NCBI GenBank assembly: GCA_015487635.1
Contig: WFPM01000033.1
Coordinates: 1 to 39,621 of the forward strand
DNA: 39,621 bases
Direction: 5' to 3'
DNA from: Rhodothermus sp.
GTDB taxonomy: Bacteria > Bacteroidota > Rhodothermia > Rhodothermales > Rhodothermaceae
Each line of letters opens with the position of its first letter. The first letter of the stretch is position 1. A program made the position numbers and the translations under genes. The notes under the pieces were generated by a model. The model saw only the letters and a list, made by a program, of their open reading frames with translations. It did not search any database and had not been told where the DNA came from. Shown here piece after piece: positions 1-9,090 of this stretch.

Positions 1-1012
1 GCGTATAGGCGTCGAAGTAGTCGGCGTTCAGGATGAGGCCGGGATAGTCCAGGTCGCGCTGGGCCTGGTAGCCGGCGGAGACGACCAGCCGGAGGTCGGA
101 CTGTGGCAGGTAGCCGAGCTTCAGCCGCACCTCGCGCGAGCGGAAGTCGGCAGGAATCGTCGAGCCGTCGCCGGCCCGGTAGTCAGAGCCCTGACGCCAG
201 GCCGTCTGCGCCAGCAGGCCAAAGTCGCCCTGTCGGTAGCCGAGCTGCAGGCCATTTTCGAAGGCATGTAGGTTCGTGTCGTAGCCGGTGTGCACGCGAC
301 CCTGCATGCGTCCGGGCATGAGCGTGCGCAGGCCGCGCGTCTCGACCCGAATGGCGCTCAGGTTGCCGGCCCCCCAGGTCAGCGCGTAGGGCCCTTTGAC
401 CACCTCCATCGACTGGATGACCGTGGGGTCGAAGTGGCTCATAGGCGAGTCCATGCGGGCCGGACCGGCCGGGAAGAGGCGCGAGCCGTCCAGATAAACG
501 CCCACTTCGGTTTCCCGGAGGCCGCGGACGACCGGATCGAGACCGAGCGGCCCGCGTCGCACGGCTGCCAGACCCGGAAGCGCCCGGAGCAACTCGCCAG
601 CATCGCGCGGGTTGGCCTCACGCACGGCAGCTTCCTGCAATTGCGCCGTTGGCGAAAGGTCCGGCCGCAGCGCCGTCACCTGAATGCCTTCTAGCTCGAA
701 ACTGACAGGCCGAATCAGGATCGGCACAAACACGGTATCGTCCGCCACCAGTTCAACCGGTCGCCGCGTCGTCTCGTATCCGACAAACCGCACCGAAACC
801 GTGTAGCGGCCGGGCGGCAGATGCAGCGTGAACAGGCCGGCCGTGTTGGTAATGGTCCCGTGAGCCGTGCTGTCCACCAGCACGTGGGTGCCGGGCAGCG
901 GGGTGCGCGTCTCGGCGTCGAGCACCTGGCCGGTCAGCACCGCCTGTGCCTGTGCCGACAGAGAAAACGCGCAGAGCAGATGTAGCAACAGCGTAAAACG
1001 AACGTTGCGCAT
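1..1012 (-). CDS. TonB-dependent receptor, N-terminal part (copper-receptor-like)
   Basis: The gene is partial: 337 codons are open from an ATG at 1012 to the left edge. The start is preceded by a good GGAGG site seven bases upstream. Residues 1-23 form a signal peptide (ending near AQA). Residues 24-105 are a carboxypeptidase-regulatory-like beta-sandwich (PGTHVLVDSTAHGT, GRYTVSVRFVGYE). The plug domain follows from about 115, with LLRALPGLAAVRRGP and MEVVKGPYALTWG. The outer-membrane barrel begins near 230 and is mostly outside the window. The plug segment RLFPAGPARMDSPMSHFDP (about 178-196) resembles the Met-containing plug motif of OprC/NosA-type copper receptors. The gene lies 70 bp downstream of a Cys/His-rich exported protein gene on the same strand, which fits metal uptake. 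Receptor identity is secure; the copper substrate is inferred. Confidence 0.9.
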   Translation of the reverse strand, partial: MRNVRFTLLLHLLCAFSLSAQAQAVLTGQVLDAETRTPLPGTHVLVDSTAHGTITNTAGLFTLHLPPGRYTVSVRFVGYETTRRPVELVADDTVFVPILIRPVSFELEGIQVTALRPDLSPTAQLQEAAVREANPRDAGELLRALPGLAAVRRGPLGLDPVVRGLRETEVGVYLDGSRLFPAGPARMDSPMSHFDPTVIQSMEVVKGPYALTWGAGNLSAIRVETRGLRTLMPGRMQGRVHTGYDTNLHAFENGLQLGYRQGDFGLLAQTAWRQGSDYRAGDGSTIPADFRSREVRLKLGYLPQSDLRLVVSAGYQAQRDLDYPGLILNADYFDAYT

Positions 1013-1082
1013 GGTTCATCCTCCAGCGGTTGGTGAAACGGAAGCCTGAAAGATTGCGTTCTGCGGCCTTCAGCAAGCGGCC

Positions 1083-1463
1083 TCAGACAAGCGGCTTCCG
1101 ACGTGGAGGATGGAAAATGTCGGCGACGGGTCGAAGCGGAGGCGGCGCGGTGTCCGACAGCGCCGTCGGCGCCGTAAAGGCCGGCGGCATCACTACCGGC
1201 GTCGAGGGCAACGGACCGTACGGCATGGCCGGCGTGCCGTCCGGTGCGGCGGCCGTATCGTGGCAGCGTTGCCAGAGGGGAGAGCCGTTGTCTCCGTGGC
1301 AGGTGCAGCGTTGACTCTGGTGCGGGCAGGCCATGTGGTGGCAGCTCGGGCCATGCTCGTGCGCGTGCGGTGCCCGCAATGCCGCCCAGGGAAGGACCGG
1401 CATCAGAAGTGCCACGCTCAACAGGAGTGCCGACAGGCGGTATGTCGACGGCCGTGTCCTCAT
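1083..1463 (-). CDS. Small exported Cys/His-rich protein, possible metal binding
   Basis: This 126-residue protein has an N-terminal hydrophobic signal (about residues 9-30, ending AALRAPHA). A cluster rich in His and Cys follows at about 33-67 (HAHEHGPSCHHMACPHQ, then CTCHGD and CHD). The C-terminal half is Pro-rich and low in complexity. I do not recognise a named family. The His/Cys/Met cluster could bind copper or zinc in the periplasm, or on the cell surface. It precedes the TonB receptor by 70 bp on the same strand, so the two are probably co-transcribed. The 70 bp upstream of the start are strongly AT-rich (about 1470-1515), consistent with a promoter, but no clear -33/-7 pair stands out. 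Longer and overlapping frames in this region look like shadows. Confidence 0.6.
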   Translation of the reverse strand: MRTRPSTYRLSALLLSVALLMPVLPWAALRAPHAHEHGPSCHHMACPHQSQRCTCHGDNGSPLWQRCHDTAAAPDGTPAMPYGPLPSTPVVMPPAFTAPTALSDTAPPPLRPVADIFHPPRRKPLV

Positions 1464-1623
1464 GGGCTGAACAGTTGATATATAAAAGACAAGAAAATCT
1501 TTTTTTGAGACAAGTGCGTTCCGCTAACTCGCGGTGAAAAGTCCGTGCAGCTTCGGTCAACGGCACTTCCGAAGGGGCTGCCACGTATCATCCCGGCAAT
1601 CGCCGAAACAGACCATCAAGGCC

Positions 1624-3000
1624 ATGACCGATCGGGCATTATCCTACGTCGATACGCATTTTCCGCGGTTTGTCGAAGAATTGAAAGACCTGCTGCGTAT
1701 TCCGTCGATCAGCACCGATCCGGACTACGCGCCCGAGGTGCGACGGGCGGCCGATTGGCTGGCCGAGCATTTCCGGAAACTGGGCTTTCCGAAGGTAGAA
1801 GTCTTTGAAACAGAAGGCCATCCCATCGTCTATGCCGAGTACATGGTCGATTCGACGCGGCCGACCGTGCTCGTCTACGGCCATTACGACGTGCAGCCGC
1901 CCGATCCGCTGGAGTTGTGGACGTCGCCGCCCTTCGAGCCGGAGATCCGGGACGGCAACCTCTACGCCCGGGGCGCCTGCGACGATAAAGGTCAGCTTTT
2001 CATGCACGTGAAGGCGGCCGAGGCTTATCTGAGGACGGCCAGCACGCTCCCCGTGAACCTGAAATTTCTGTTGGAAGGCGAAGAGGAGTCGGGCTCGACG
2101 CACCTGGCGCCTTTCATCGAAGCACATCGTGAATTGCTGGCGGCCGACGTGGTGGTCATTTCCGACACGGCCATGTTTGCACCGGGGGTGCCGTCGATCA
2201 CCTGCGGACTGCGCGGGCTGGCCTACGTGGAGGTGGAACTGACCGGTCCGGCCCGCGACCTGCACTCGGGCGTCTATGGAGGCGCCGTGGAGAATCCGAT
2301 CAACGTGCTGGCCCGGCTGATCGCCGGTCTGCACGACGAAGATCATCGGATCACGATCCCGGGCTTTTACGACGACGTGCGGCCCCTGACCGAAGAGGAG
2401 CGGCGTACGTTTCGGGAACTGCCCTTCGACGAAAAAGCCTGGATGGAGGAGATCGGCGTGTCGGCCGTCCGCACCGAGAAGGGGTACACGGTCCTGGAGG
2501 CAATCACGGCGCGGCCGACGCTGGATGTGAACGGCATCTGGGGTGGCTATCAGGGCAAGGGAGCCAAAACCGTGCTGCCTGCGAAGGCCGGCGCCAAAAT
2601 TTCCATGCGCCTGGTGCCCGATCAGGACCCTGACGACATTGTCGCGAAGACCCGCCGCTACTTCGAGCAACATACGCCGCCTACGTGCAAACTGCGCTTC
2701 ACGGCGCTGCACGGCGGCCATCCCGTGCTGGTCGATACGCGCCATCCGGCCATGCAGGCGGCTGCCGAGGCCATGGCCCGCGTGTTCGGACGCCGCCCCT
2801 ACTTTACGCGCGAAGGCGGCTCCATCCCCGTCGTGGCCGACTTCAAGCGGCTGCTGGGGCTCGATAGCGTGCTCATGGGCTTCGGGTTGAATTCGGACGC
2901 AATCCATTCGCCGGACGAACACTTCGGGCTGGACCGTTTCCGGCAGGGCATCGAAAGCATCGTGCATTTTCTGGAGCTGTACGGTCAGCGGCCAACGTGA
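1624..3000 (+). CDS. M20-family dipeptidase
   Basis: This is a zinc-dependent dipeptidase or related amidohydrolase of the M20 clan, 458 residues, normal length for the family and predicted cytoplasmic. Visible M20 landmarks are GHYDV at 86-90 (metal-binding His87), GACDDKG at 117-123 (bridging Asp120) and EGEEESGS at 151-158 (catalytic and ligand glutamates). The lid domain sits around 190-330, and the C-terminal EGGSIPV and HSPDEHF segments carry further ligands. The frame is open upstream to a GTG at 1534, but the extra 30 residues look non-coding, so I chose the ATG at 1624. The Shine-Dalgarno there is weak (AAGG). The gene faces away from the receptor operon. Its exact peptide substrate is unknown. 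Confidence 0.92.
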   Translation: MTDRALSYVDTHFPRFVEELKDLLRIPSISTDPDYAPEVRRAADWLAEHFRKLGFPKVEVFETEGHPIVYAEYMVDSTRPTVLVYGHYDVQPPDPLELWTSPPFEPEIRDGNLYARGACDDKGQLFMHVKAAEAYLRTASTLPVNLKFLLEGEEESGSTHLAPFIEAHRELLAADVVVISDTAMFAPGVPSITCGLRGLAYVEVELTGPARDLHSGVYGGAVENPINVLARLIAGLHDEDHRITIPGFYDDVRPLTEEERRTFRELPFDEKAWMEEIGVSAVRTEKGYTVLEAITARPTLDVNGIWGGYQGKGAKTVLPAKAGAKISMRLVPDQDPDDIVAKTRRYFEQHTPPTCKLRFTALHGGHPVLVDTRHPAMQAAAEAMARVFGRRPYFTREGGSIPVVADFKRLLGLDSVLMGFGLNSDAIHSPDEHFGLDRFRQGIESIVHFLELYGQRPT

Positions 3001-3036
3001 AGCCCATTGGAACAGGGAAACAAAAAATTTCAAGCG

Positions 3037-3063
3037 CCGGTTTGGACGTTCAGTCTGAACCGG
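3037..3063 (+). other. Hairpin in the leader of the metallo-hydrolase gene
   Basis: CCGGTT at 3037-3042 pairs with AACCGG at 3058-3063, and four more pairs (one G-U) lie inside. No T-run follows on the plus strand, so it is not a normal terminator for the M20 peptidase gene. It lies 20 bp before the next start and may affect the mRNA leader. The role is unknown. Confidence 0.3.
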
Positions 3064-3083
3064 TTTGAACAGGAGTTGCTTCA

Positions 3084-4511
3084 TTGCATGCGCTTAATGG
3101 CAGAGCAAAACGTCAGATGATCTTCGTAGCGCTGGGTGATACCGAGGCGATCGGGGCCAACTGCTATTTTGTAAAGCTGGACGGGACAGGACTCGTGCTC
3201 GACGTGGGGGTCGATCCGAACGAAGAAGGACCCGAAAGCCTGCCGCGCTTCGAGCTGATCCACCGCAACCCGGACTGGTACATCGATCACGCCATCATCA
3301 CACACGCGCACCATGACCACATCGGGGCGTTGCCGGTCCTGCTCCGCGAGTTCCCGCACGTGCTGGTGCACATGACGCGTGTCACGCGCCAGCTTGCCGA
3401 TCTGCTGCTGCCCGCCTCGGCCCGCCTGCAGCGTCGCCGCCTGCGGGAAGGTCGTTCGAACTACGGACCGCTTTTCGACGAAAAGCAACTGGAGGGCTAC
3501 AGTTACCTGTACCTGACGCACGAGCCGGGACAGGACTTCAGCGTGACGGGTTTGCGGGGACGCTCGCCCGTGCGCGCCCGCTTCTATTATGCCGGCCATG
3601 TACTGGGGGCAGCCGGCGTGCTGCTGAGGCACGAGGAAGACGGCCGGTGTCAGCGCATTTTCTACACGAGCGACACGAACATGCGAGCACAGGCGATCAT
3701 TCCGGGGGGCGACTATCCGGAAGAGCCGGTCGATGTGCTCATTCTGGAATCGACGGCCGGGGCCGATCCCGAAGCCGAACGCACCACGCGTCGCCTGGAG
3801 GAAGAACGCTTCGGCGAAGCGGTGCGGCGCGTGCTGGATCGGGGCGGCAGCGTGCTGGTGCCGGCCTTCGCACTGGGTCGGGCGCAGGAGGTGCTGGCCG
3901 TGATCGACCGACTCAAGCGGGAAAAGGCGCTGCCCGCCAACGTGCCCGTCTATACGGCCGGCACCATGCGTGCTATAGCCGATCTGTACGATCGGACGCG
4001 CTTCGTCACACCCCGGCTCGATCCGTCGTTCGAGGTGTTTCGCGTCGAGCAGCGGCGGCTGCCCCGGCGTCTGGAAGCCGTGCGACAGGCGCTGACCGAG
4101 CCGGCCATCTATGTGCTCAGCAGCGGGATGATGTTCGAGCGCTCGCTTTCGAACCGGATGGCGCAACTGCTGGTGGAAGACGAGCGGCACGCGATCTTTC
4201 TGGTAGGATTCGCCCGGGAAGATTCGCCGGCCGGACGACTGCTGGCGGCCGCCGAAGCCGGTGCCGAAGAGATCGTGCTCGACGAACAGCGCGGTCCGCA
4301 GCCGCTTCGCTGTGAGGTGGCACGCTTTCGCTTCAGCGGCCACAGCCACCGGCGCGACCTGCTGCGGCTGGTCGAGCGCCTTCAGCCCCGCCATGTGATC
4401 CTGGTGCACGGCGACGAAGACGCGCGCGAATGGATGGCCGACAACATCCGGTTTTTCTATCCCGAGGTAAACGTGTGGCTGCCTCGCTCCGGCGAGCCGC
4501 TGGAGCTGTGA
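3084..4511 (+). CDS. Beta-CASP metallo-beta-lactamase-fold hydrolase (probable RNase)
   Basis: This 475-residue protein belongs to the metallo-beta-lactamase superfamily. The HxHxDH zinc motif is THAHHDH at 73-79. A later metal-ligand His is in GHVLGAAG, an Asp in FYTSDTNM, and the beta-CASP region holds the LSSGMMF motif. The C-terminal FSGHSHRRDL and ILVHGDEDA segments match the last beta-CASP motifs. Relatives include RNase J and archaeal CPSF-like nucleases, so RNA processing is likely though unproven. The start is uncertain. TTG at 3084 has a good AGGAG eight bases upstream, whereas ATG at 3117 (MIFVALGDTEAIG) starts exactly where the fold begins but has a poor ribosome site. The next gene starts 34 bp downstream. 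Confidence 0.88.
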   Translation: MHALNGRAKRQMIFVALGDTEAIGANCYFVKLDGTGLVLDVGVDPNEEGPESLPRFELIHRNPDWYIDHAIITHAHHDHIGALPVLLREFPHVLVHMTRVTRQLADLLLPASARLQRRRLREGRSNYGPLFDEKQLEGYSYLYLTHEPGQDFSVTGLRGRSPVRARFYYAGHVLGAAGVLLRHEEDGRCQRIFYTSDTNMRAQAIIPGGDYPEEPVDVLILESTAGADPEAERTTRRLEEERFGEAVRRVLDRGGSVLVPAFALGRAQEVLAVIDRLKREKALPANVPVYTAGTMRAIADLYDRTRFVTPRLDPSFEVFRVEQRRLPRRLEAVRQALTEPAIYVLSSGMMFERSLSNRMAQLLVEDERHAIFLVGFAREDSPAGRLLAAAEAGAEEIVLDEQRGPQPLRCEVARFRFSGHSHRRDLLRLVERLQPRHVILVHGDEDAREWMADNIRFFYPEVNVWLPRSGEPLEL

Positions 4512-4545
4512 AGTAGCCGGTTCGTTTCATGCAGGAAGTTCCGTC

Positions 4546-7470
4546 ATGGAAACGCTGGTTCGCCCCACCCGACCCATCCTTTCGACCGAACGCCTGGAGG
4601 AATTTGCCGCCCGGCTGCGCCAGCATCTCCGAGGATCGCTCTGCATGGACCCGATGACGCGGGCCCTCTATGCCACCGATGCCAGCATCTACCGGATGGA
4701 GCCGGTCGGTGTGCTGCTGCCCGCGCATGCCGACGACGTACAGGCTGCGCTGGAGCTGGCGCAGGAATTCGGTATCCCGGTACTTCCGCGCGGCGGTGGT
4801 TCGTCGCTGGCCGGACAGGCCGTCAACGAAGCGCTGGTGATAGACTTCACACCGTACCTGCACCGCATTCTGGAAATCAATGTGGACGCGCGGTGGGTCC
4901 GGGTGGAACCGGGATGTCCGCTGGAGCAGCTCAACAGGGCGCTGCAGCCCTACGGCCTGATGGTGGGACCCGATCCGGCCAGCGGAAGCCGCGCCACGCT
5001 GGGCGGCATGCTCGCCAACAACGCGACCGGGGCGCACTCTATCCTTTACGGCAACATGATCCGGCACGTGCACGCGGTCGAGGCGCTGCTGGCCGACGGC
5101 ACGTCCGTGCGTTTCGAGCCGCTTTCGGCCGACGCCTGGGCCGAGCGCATACGCCGTGACGGACCCGAAGGCCAGCTTTATCGCGAGCTGGATGCCCTGC
5201 TGCGCGAAAAAAGCGATATCATCGCACGCGACACACCCCGCCACTGGCGCCGCAACAGCGGCTATCGGCTTGAATACCTGCTGGACCCTGCCGAACGCAA
5301 CCTGGCGCAACTGCTCTGCGGCAGCGAGGGTACGCTGGCTGTCGTGACCGAACTGACCGTGAAACTGGTGCCGCGTCCGAAGCGCACGGCGCTGGGCGTG
5401 GTCCACTTTCACACGCGCGACGAGGCGCTGCGTGCCGTGACGACCATCCTGGAGACCGAGCCGTCGGCCGTCGAACTGTTCGACGGCGTGGCCATTGAGG
5501 CGACGCGCCACGCGCCGGGCTACGCGCCGCTGCTGGCCACGTTTATTCAGGGAGATCCGGGCGCCGTGCTCATCACCGAATACTTCGGTGAAAGCGAGAC
5601 GGAGCTGGTGCATCGGCTGGACGTGCTGGAGGAGACGCTCCGGCGGGCTGGCCAGGGCTATGCCGTGGTACGGGCGCTTCAACCCGAACACGTCCGGAAT
5701 ATCTGGAACGTCCGCAGCGAAGGGGTGGGGCTTGTGATGGGCGTCAAGGGCGATCACAAGCCGATCCCGATCATCGAAGACGCCGCCGTACCCGTCGAAT
5801 ACCTGGCCAACTACGTGGCCGATCTGGAGCGGCTGCTTCGGGAGACGAACACGCGGGCCGTCTTCTACGCGCATGCCTCGGCGGGTTGCCTGCACATCCG
5901 GCCCTTCATCAACACGAAAGACGCCCGCGAGGTGGAAAAAATGCGCGACATTGCCGTCGGCTCCATGGAGCTGGTCAAAAAGTACGGCGGCGTGTTGTCG
6001 TCCGAGCACGGCGACGGGATCGTGCGGGGCGCGCTCAACGAAGCGTTCCTGGGGCCGGAACTCTGCGACGTGTATCGTCGGCTCAAGCAGATCTTCGACC
6101 CGGACGGCCTACTCAATCCGGGCCGGGTGATCGACACGCCCCCGCTGACGGAAAACCTGCGCATGGGGCCCACCTATCACACCATCGAATTAATTGAGGA
6201 GCTGGACTGGTCGGAAGAAGGGGGCTTTGCGCGGGCCGTCGAGCAGTGCAACGGTAACGGCGCCTGCCGCAAACTGGAAAGCGGCGTCATGTGCCCGAGT
6301 TACATGGTCACGCGCGACGAGCGGCACACGACGCGCGGGCGGGCCAATGCGCTGCGCTCGGTGATGTCCGGGGCACTTCCCGTCGAGGAACTGACGGGCA
6401 AGGCGCTCTACGAAGTGATGGACCTATGCGTGCAGTGCAAGGGCTGCAAGACCGAGTGCCCATCGAACGTGGACATGGCCCGGATCAAGGCGGAGTGGCT
6501 GGCCAAGTACTGGGAGGCGAACGGCGTGCCGCTGCGCGTGCGGCTGTTCGCCCACCAGCCCCGGCTGGCCCGGTGGATCCGGGGCGGCTGGAAAGCCCGG
6601 CTGGCCAACTGCGGCCTGCGCAACCCGCTCGTGCGCTGGGTGATGGACCGAGCGCTGGGCATCAGTGCCCGGCGGCGGCTGCCAGGCTTTGCTATTGAGC
6701 CGTTCACGCACTGGTTCCGGCAGCAACGGCGCGCGCTCGACGGGCCGACCGTCGTGCTCTTTGCCGACACGTTCAACAACTATCATCATCCCGAAGTCGC
6801 ACAGGCGGCCACCGAGTTTTTCTGGAAGCTGGGCTTTCAGGTGGTGGTGCCCGACGAACGGGCCTGCTGCGGCCGGCCGCTTATCTCCAAGGGGTTGCTT
6901 AGCGAGGCGCAGCGGCAGGTGCTTGACGCCGTCGAACGCCTGCATCCCTACGTCGAACAGGGCTGGCCGATCGTCGGGCTCGAGCCGAGCTGCATTCTGA
7001 CGTTTCGTGACGAGCTGCTCGCGCTGTTGCCGGGCGATCCGCGGGCACGGGCGCTGGCACGGAGCGTGTTCACCTTCGAAGAATACGTGGCCCGCCTGGC
7101 CGACGAAGGTCGACTCGACGGGGTGCGCTGGACCGAAACGCCGCGGCAGGTGCTACTGCACGTTCACTGCCACCAGAAGGCGCTGATCGGGACCGAAGCA
7201 GCCGTCCGGGTGTTATCGCTGCCGCCCCGCTATACGGTCGAAGTGCTCGATACGAGCTGCTGCGGCATGGCCGGTGCCTTCGGGTACGAAAAGGAACACG
7301 TGGACATTTCACTGAAGATGGCCGAGCGGCGGCTGGCGCCAGCCGTGCGGGCGGCCAACGACGGCACGCTCATTGCGGCATCCGGCACTTCATGCCGCGC
7401 GCAGATTCAGGATACGACGGGGCGGCGGGCGTTGCACCCGGCGGAAATCCTGCTTGAGGCGCTGGCCTGA
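4546..7470 (+). CDS. Fused FAD-binding dehydrogenase / Fe-S oxidoreductase (GlcD-GlcF or D-lactate type)
   Basis: This 974-residue single polypeptide joins a flavin subunit and an Fe-S subunit. The N-terminal half is a VAO/PCMH-type FAD domain ([10 protein letters not shown] at 81-90, [19 protein letters not shown]) with an FAD-oxidase C-terminal domain ([23 protein letters not shown]). Two ferredoxin-type clusters follow: C568, C574 and C583, then [11 protein letters not shown] at 628-638. Two CCG motifs at about 773 and 905 complete a heterodisulfide-reductase-like domain. The family oxidises 2-hydroxy acids such as D-lactate, glycolate or 2-hydroxyglutarate and passes electrons to the membrane quinone pool. 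The substrate cannot be told from sequence. The ATG has AGGAAG seven bases upstream. Confidence 0.92.
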   Translation: METLVRPTRPILSTERLEEFAARLRQHLRGSLCMDPMTRALYATDASIYRMEPVGVLLPAHADDVQAALELAQEFGIPVLPRGGGSSLAGQAVNEALVIDFTPYLHRILEINVDARWVRVEPGCPLEQLNRALQPYGLMVGPDPASGSRATLGGMLANNATGAHSILYGNMIRHVHAVEALLADGTSVRFEPLSADAWAERIRRDGPEGQLYRELDALLREKSDIIARDTPRHWRRNSGYRLEYLLDPAERNLAQLLCGSEGTLAVVTELTVKLVPRPKRTALGVVHFHTRDEALRAVTTILETEPSAVELFDGVAIEATRHAPGYAPLLATFIQGDPGAVLITEYFGESETELVHRLDVLEETLRRAGQGYAVVRALQPEHVRNIWNVRSEGVGLVMGVKGDHKPIPIIEDAAVPVEYLANYVADLERLLRETNTRAVFYAHASAGCLHIRPFINTKDAREVEKMRDIAVGSMELVKKYGGVLSSEHGDGIVRGALNEAFLGPELCDVYRRLKQIFDPDGLLNPGRVIDTPPLTENLRMGPTYHTIELIEELDWSEEGGFARAVEQCNGNGACRKLESGVMCPSYMVTRDERHTTRGRANALRSVMSGALPVEELTGKALYEVMDLCVQCKGCKTECPSNVDMARIKAEWLAKYWEANGVPLRVRLFAHQPRLARWIRGGWKARLANCGLRNPLVRWVMDRALGISARRRLPGFAIEPFTHWFRQQRRALDGPTVVLFADTFNNYHHPEVAQAATEFFWKLGFQVVVPDERACCGRPLISKGLLSEAQRQVLDAVERLHPYVEQGWPIVGLEPSCILTFRDELLALLPGDPRARALARSVFTFEEYVARLADEGRLDGVRWTETPRQVLLHVHCHQKALIGTEAAVRVLSLPPRYTVEVLDTSCCGMAGAFGYEKEHVDISLKMAERRLAPAVRAANDGTLIAASGTSCRAQIQDTTGRRALHPAEILLEALA

Positions 7471-7517
7471 ACGCATAGCGTTCGACCCGGAGAAACTTTT
7501 TCGGCAAGATTTTCTTC

Positions 7518-7529
7518 GGAAGCGCTTTC
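7518..7529. promoter_or_regulatory. Candidate LacI/GalR-type operator upstream of glutamate dehydrogenase
   Basis: The 12-mer GGAAGCGCTTTC is palindromic apart from one position. It lies 60 bp before the gdh start and about 20 bp before a TATATTTT element at 7549-7556 that could be a -7 box. Similar palindromes occur near 16334, 30515, 38796 and 38831. The regulator is not in this window. Confidence 0.5.
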
Positions 7530-7588
7530 TGGGCCGACAACTTTCTCCTATATTTTCACTGCATCTACCAAACGAGCCGAAGACAGCC

Positions 7589-9022
7589 ATGCAACTGACC
7601 GAAGCACCTGTAGAAGAACGGACCTATTCCTTCTGGGAACAGGTCAACCGCATGTTCGATCGGGCGGCCGCCTGTACCAACCATCCGAAGGGCTTGCTCG
7701 AGCAGATAAAGGCTTGTAATAGCGTCTACCGGATGGAATTCCCCGTCAAGCGGGATGACGGCTCGATCGAAGTAGTCCGGGCCTATCGAGCCGAACACAG
7801 CCATCACAAGTTGCCCACCAAAGGCGGCATTCGGTACGCGCCCAATGTCACCGAAGACGAGGTGATGGCGCTGGCCGCCCTGATGACCTACAAGTGCGCC
7901 ATCGTGGACGTGCCGTTTGGCGGGGCTAAAGGGGGCGTCAAAATCGACCGGCGTAAATACAGTGAGACCGAACTGGAGCGAATTACGCGCCGCTATACGT
8001 TTGAATTGCTTCGCAAAAACTTTATCGGTCCGGGCGTGGACGTGCCCGCGCCGGACTACGGGACCGGTCCCCGCGAGATGGCCTGGATTCTGGATACATA
8101 CAATTCCTTCTCGTCCAATCCGCTCGAAGCGCTGGCCTGTGTGACCGGCAAACCGGTCGGGCAGGGAGGGGTTCGGGGTCGCAAAGAAGCCACCGGGCGC
8201 GGGGTGTTCTTCGGCGTGCGGGAGGCCTGCGGTGTGGTGGAAGACATGGAGGCCCTGGGGCTTCAGCCGGGGTTGTCTGGCAAGGCGGTGGTCGTGCAGG
8301 GACTGGGTAACGTGGGCTACCACGCGGCCAAGTTCCTGCAGGAAGGTGGGGCTGTGCTGGTAGGCCTGGCCGAAATCGAAGGGGCGATCTACAATCCGGA
8401 CGGCCTCGACCTGGAGGCCGTCATGGAGCACCGGCGGCGCACCGGTTCGATCCTGAATTTCCCGGGTGCGAAAAACCTGGAGCGCTCGCAGGATGCCCTG
8501 GAACTGCCCTGCGACATTCTCGTGCCGGCTGCGCTGGAAAATCAGATCACGGTGGAAAACGCCCCGCGCATTCAGGCCAAAATCATTGCCGAAGCGGCCA
8601 ACGGCCCGGTAACCATCGAGGCCGAGGAGATTCTGCTCAAGAAGGGCGTGCTGATTATCCCGGATATCTATCTCAACGCCGGTGGTGTGACGGTCTCCTA
8701 CTTCGAGTGGCTGCGCAACCTGTATCACGTGCGGTTCGGGCGGCTCAGCAAGCGCTTCGAGGAACGCACCTTCAGCCGCATCCTCGAGGTCATCGAAGAC
8801 CTGACCGGCAAGAAGGTACCGGTCGAACTCGTGCAGGAAGTGGCGCATGGCGCCGACGAAGAAGATCTGGTCAACTCCGGCCTGGAGGAGACCATGATCA
8901 ACGCCTATCAGGAAATTCTGGCCATCCGGCGCAAGCACGGGGTGGATCTGCGCACGGCTGCCTTCATCGATGCAATTGACAAAGTGGCCCGGTCCTATCT
9001 GGAGTTGGGCATTTTCCCGTGA
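7589..9022 (+). CDS. gdhA: Glutamate dehydrogenase (Glu/Leu/Phe/Val dehydrogenase family)
   Basis: This 477-residue enzyme interconverts glutamate and 2-oxoglutarate plus ammonia with NAD(P). The dimerisation and catalytic domain carries PTKGGIR (about 76-82), K102, and VPFGGAKGG with the catalytic K114. The Rossmann domain carries GLGNVG, followed by [12 protein letters not shown]. The open frame extends upstream to 7373, but that overlaps the previous gene. The ATG at 7589 starts the conserved N-terminus after an AT-rich promoter-like stretch. A LacI-type palindrome sits 60 bp upstream, so expression may respond to a carbon signal. A perfect terminator follows the stop. The family is secure; cofactor preference is not readable with confidence. 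Confidence 0.95.
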   Translation: MQLTEAPVEERTYSFWEQVNRMFDRAAACTNHPKGLLEQIKACNSVYRMEFPVKRDDGSIEVVRAYRAEHSHHKLPTKGGIRYAPNVTEDEVMALAALMTYKCAIVDVPFGGAKGGVKIDRRKYSETELERITRRYTFELLRKNFIGPGVDVPAPDYGTGPREMAWILDTYNSFSSNPLEALACVTGKPVGQGGVRGRKEATGRGVFFGVREACGVVEDMEALGLQPGLSGKAVVVQGLGNVGYHAAKFLQEGGAVLVGLAEIEGAIYNPDGLDLEAVMEHRRRTGSILNFPGAKNLERSQDALELPCDILVPAALENQITVENAPRIQAKIIAEAANGPVTIEAEEILLKKGVLIIPDIYLNAGGVTVSYFEWLRNLYHVRFGRLSKRFEERTFSRILEVIEDLTGKKVPVELVQEVAHGADEEDLVNSGLEETMINAYQEILAIRRKHGVDLRTAAFIDAIDKVARSYLELGIFP

Positions 9023-9034
9023 CAGGCGATCGGC

Positions 9035-9077
9035 AAAAAAAGCGGGGCGACCGGCTGTCTGGTCGCCCCGCTTTTTT
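9035..9077. terminator. Bidirectional rho-independent terminator between gdhA and sppA
   Basis: A perfect stem, AGCGGGGCGACC at 9041-9052 with its complement at 9061-9072, has an 8-base loop. It is flanked by an A-run on the left and a T-run on the right. It therefore terminates transcription from both strands, serving the convergent gdhA and sppA genes. Confidence 0.95.
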
Positions 9078-9090
9078 GTTTCGAAGCAGG

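Noticed and set aside
1639-3084. Long minus-strand ORF (481 residues) over the peptidase gene
   Set aside because: It is the antisense shadow of the M20 peptidase, His/Gln/Arg-rich with no recognisable domain.
4333-6009. Long minus-strand ORF (558 residues) over the fused dehydrogenase gene
   Set aside because: Antisense shadow of a well-supported gene. GC-rich codon use commonly leaves long open antisense frames.
8749-8759. Another AAGCGCTT core inside gdhA
   Set aside because: It lies within conserved coding sequence (codons for Ser-Lys-Arg-Phe) and its flanks do not extend the palindrome, so it is taken as chance.
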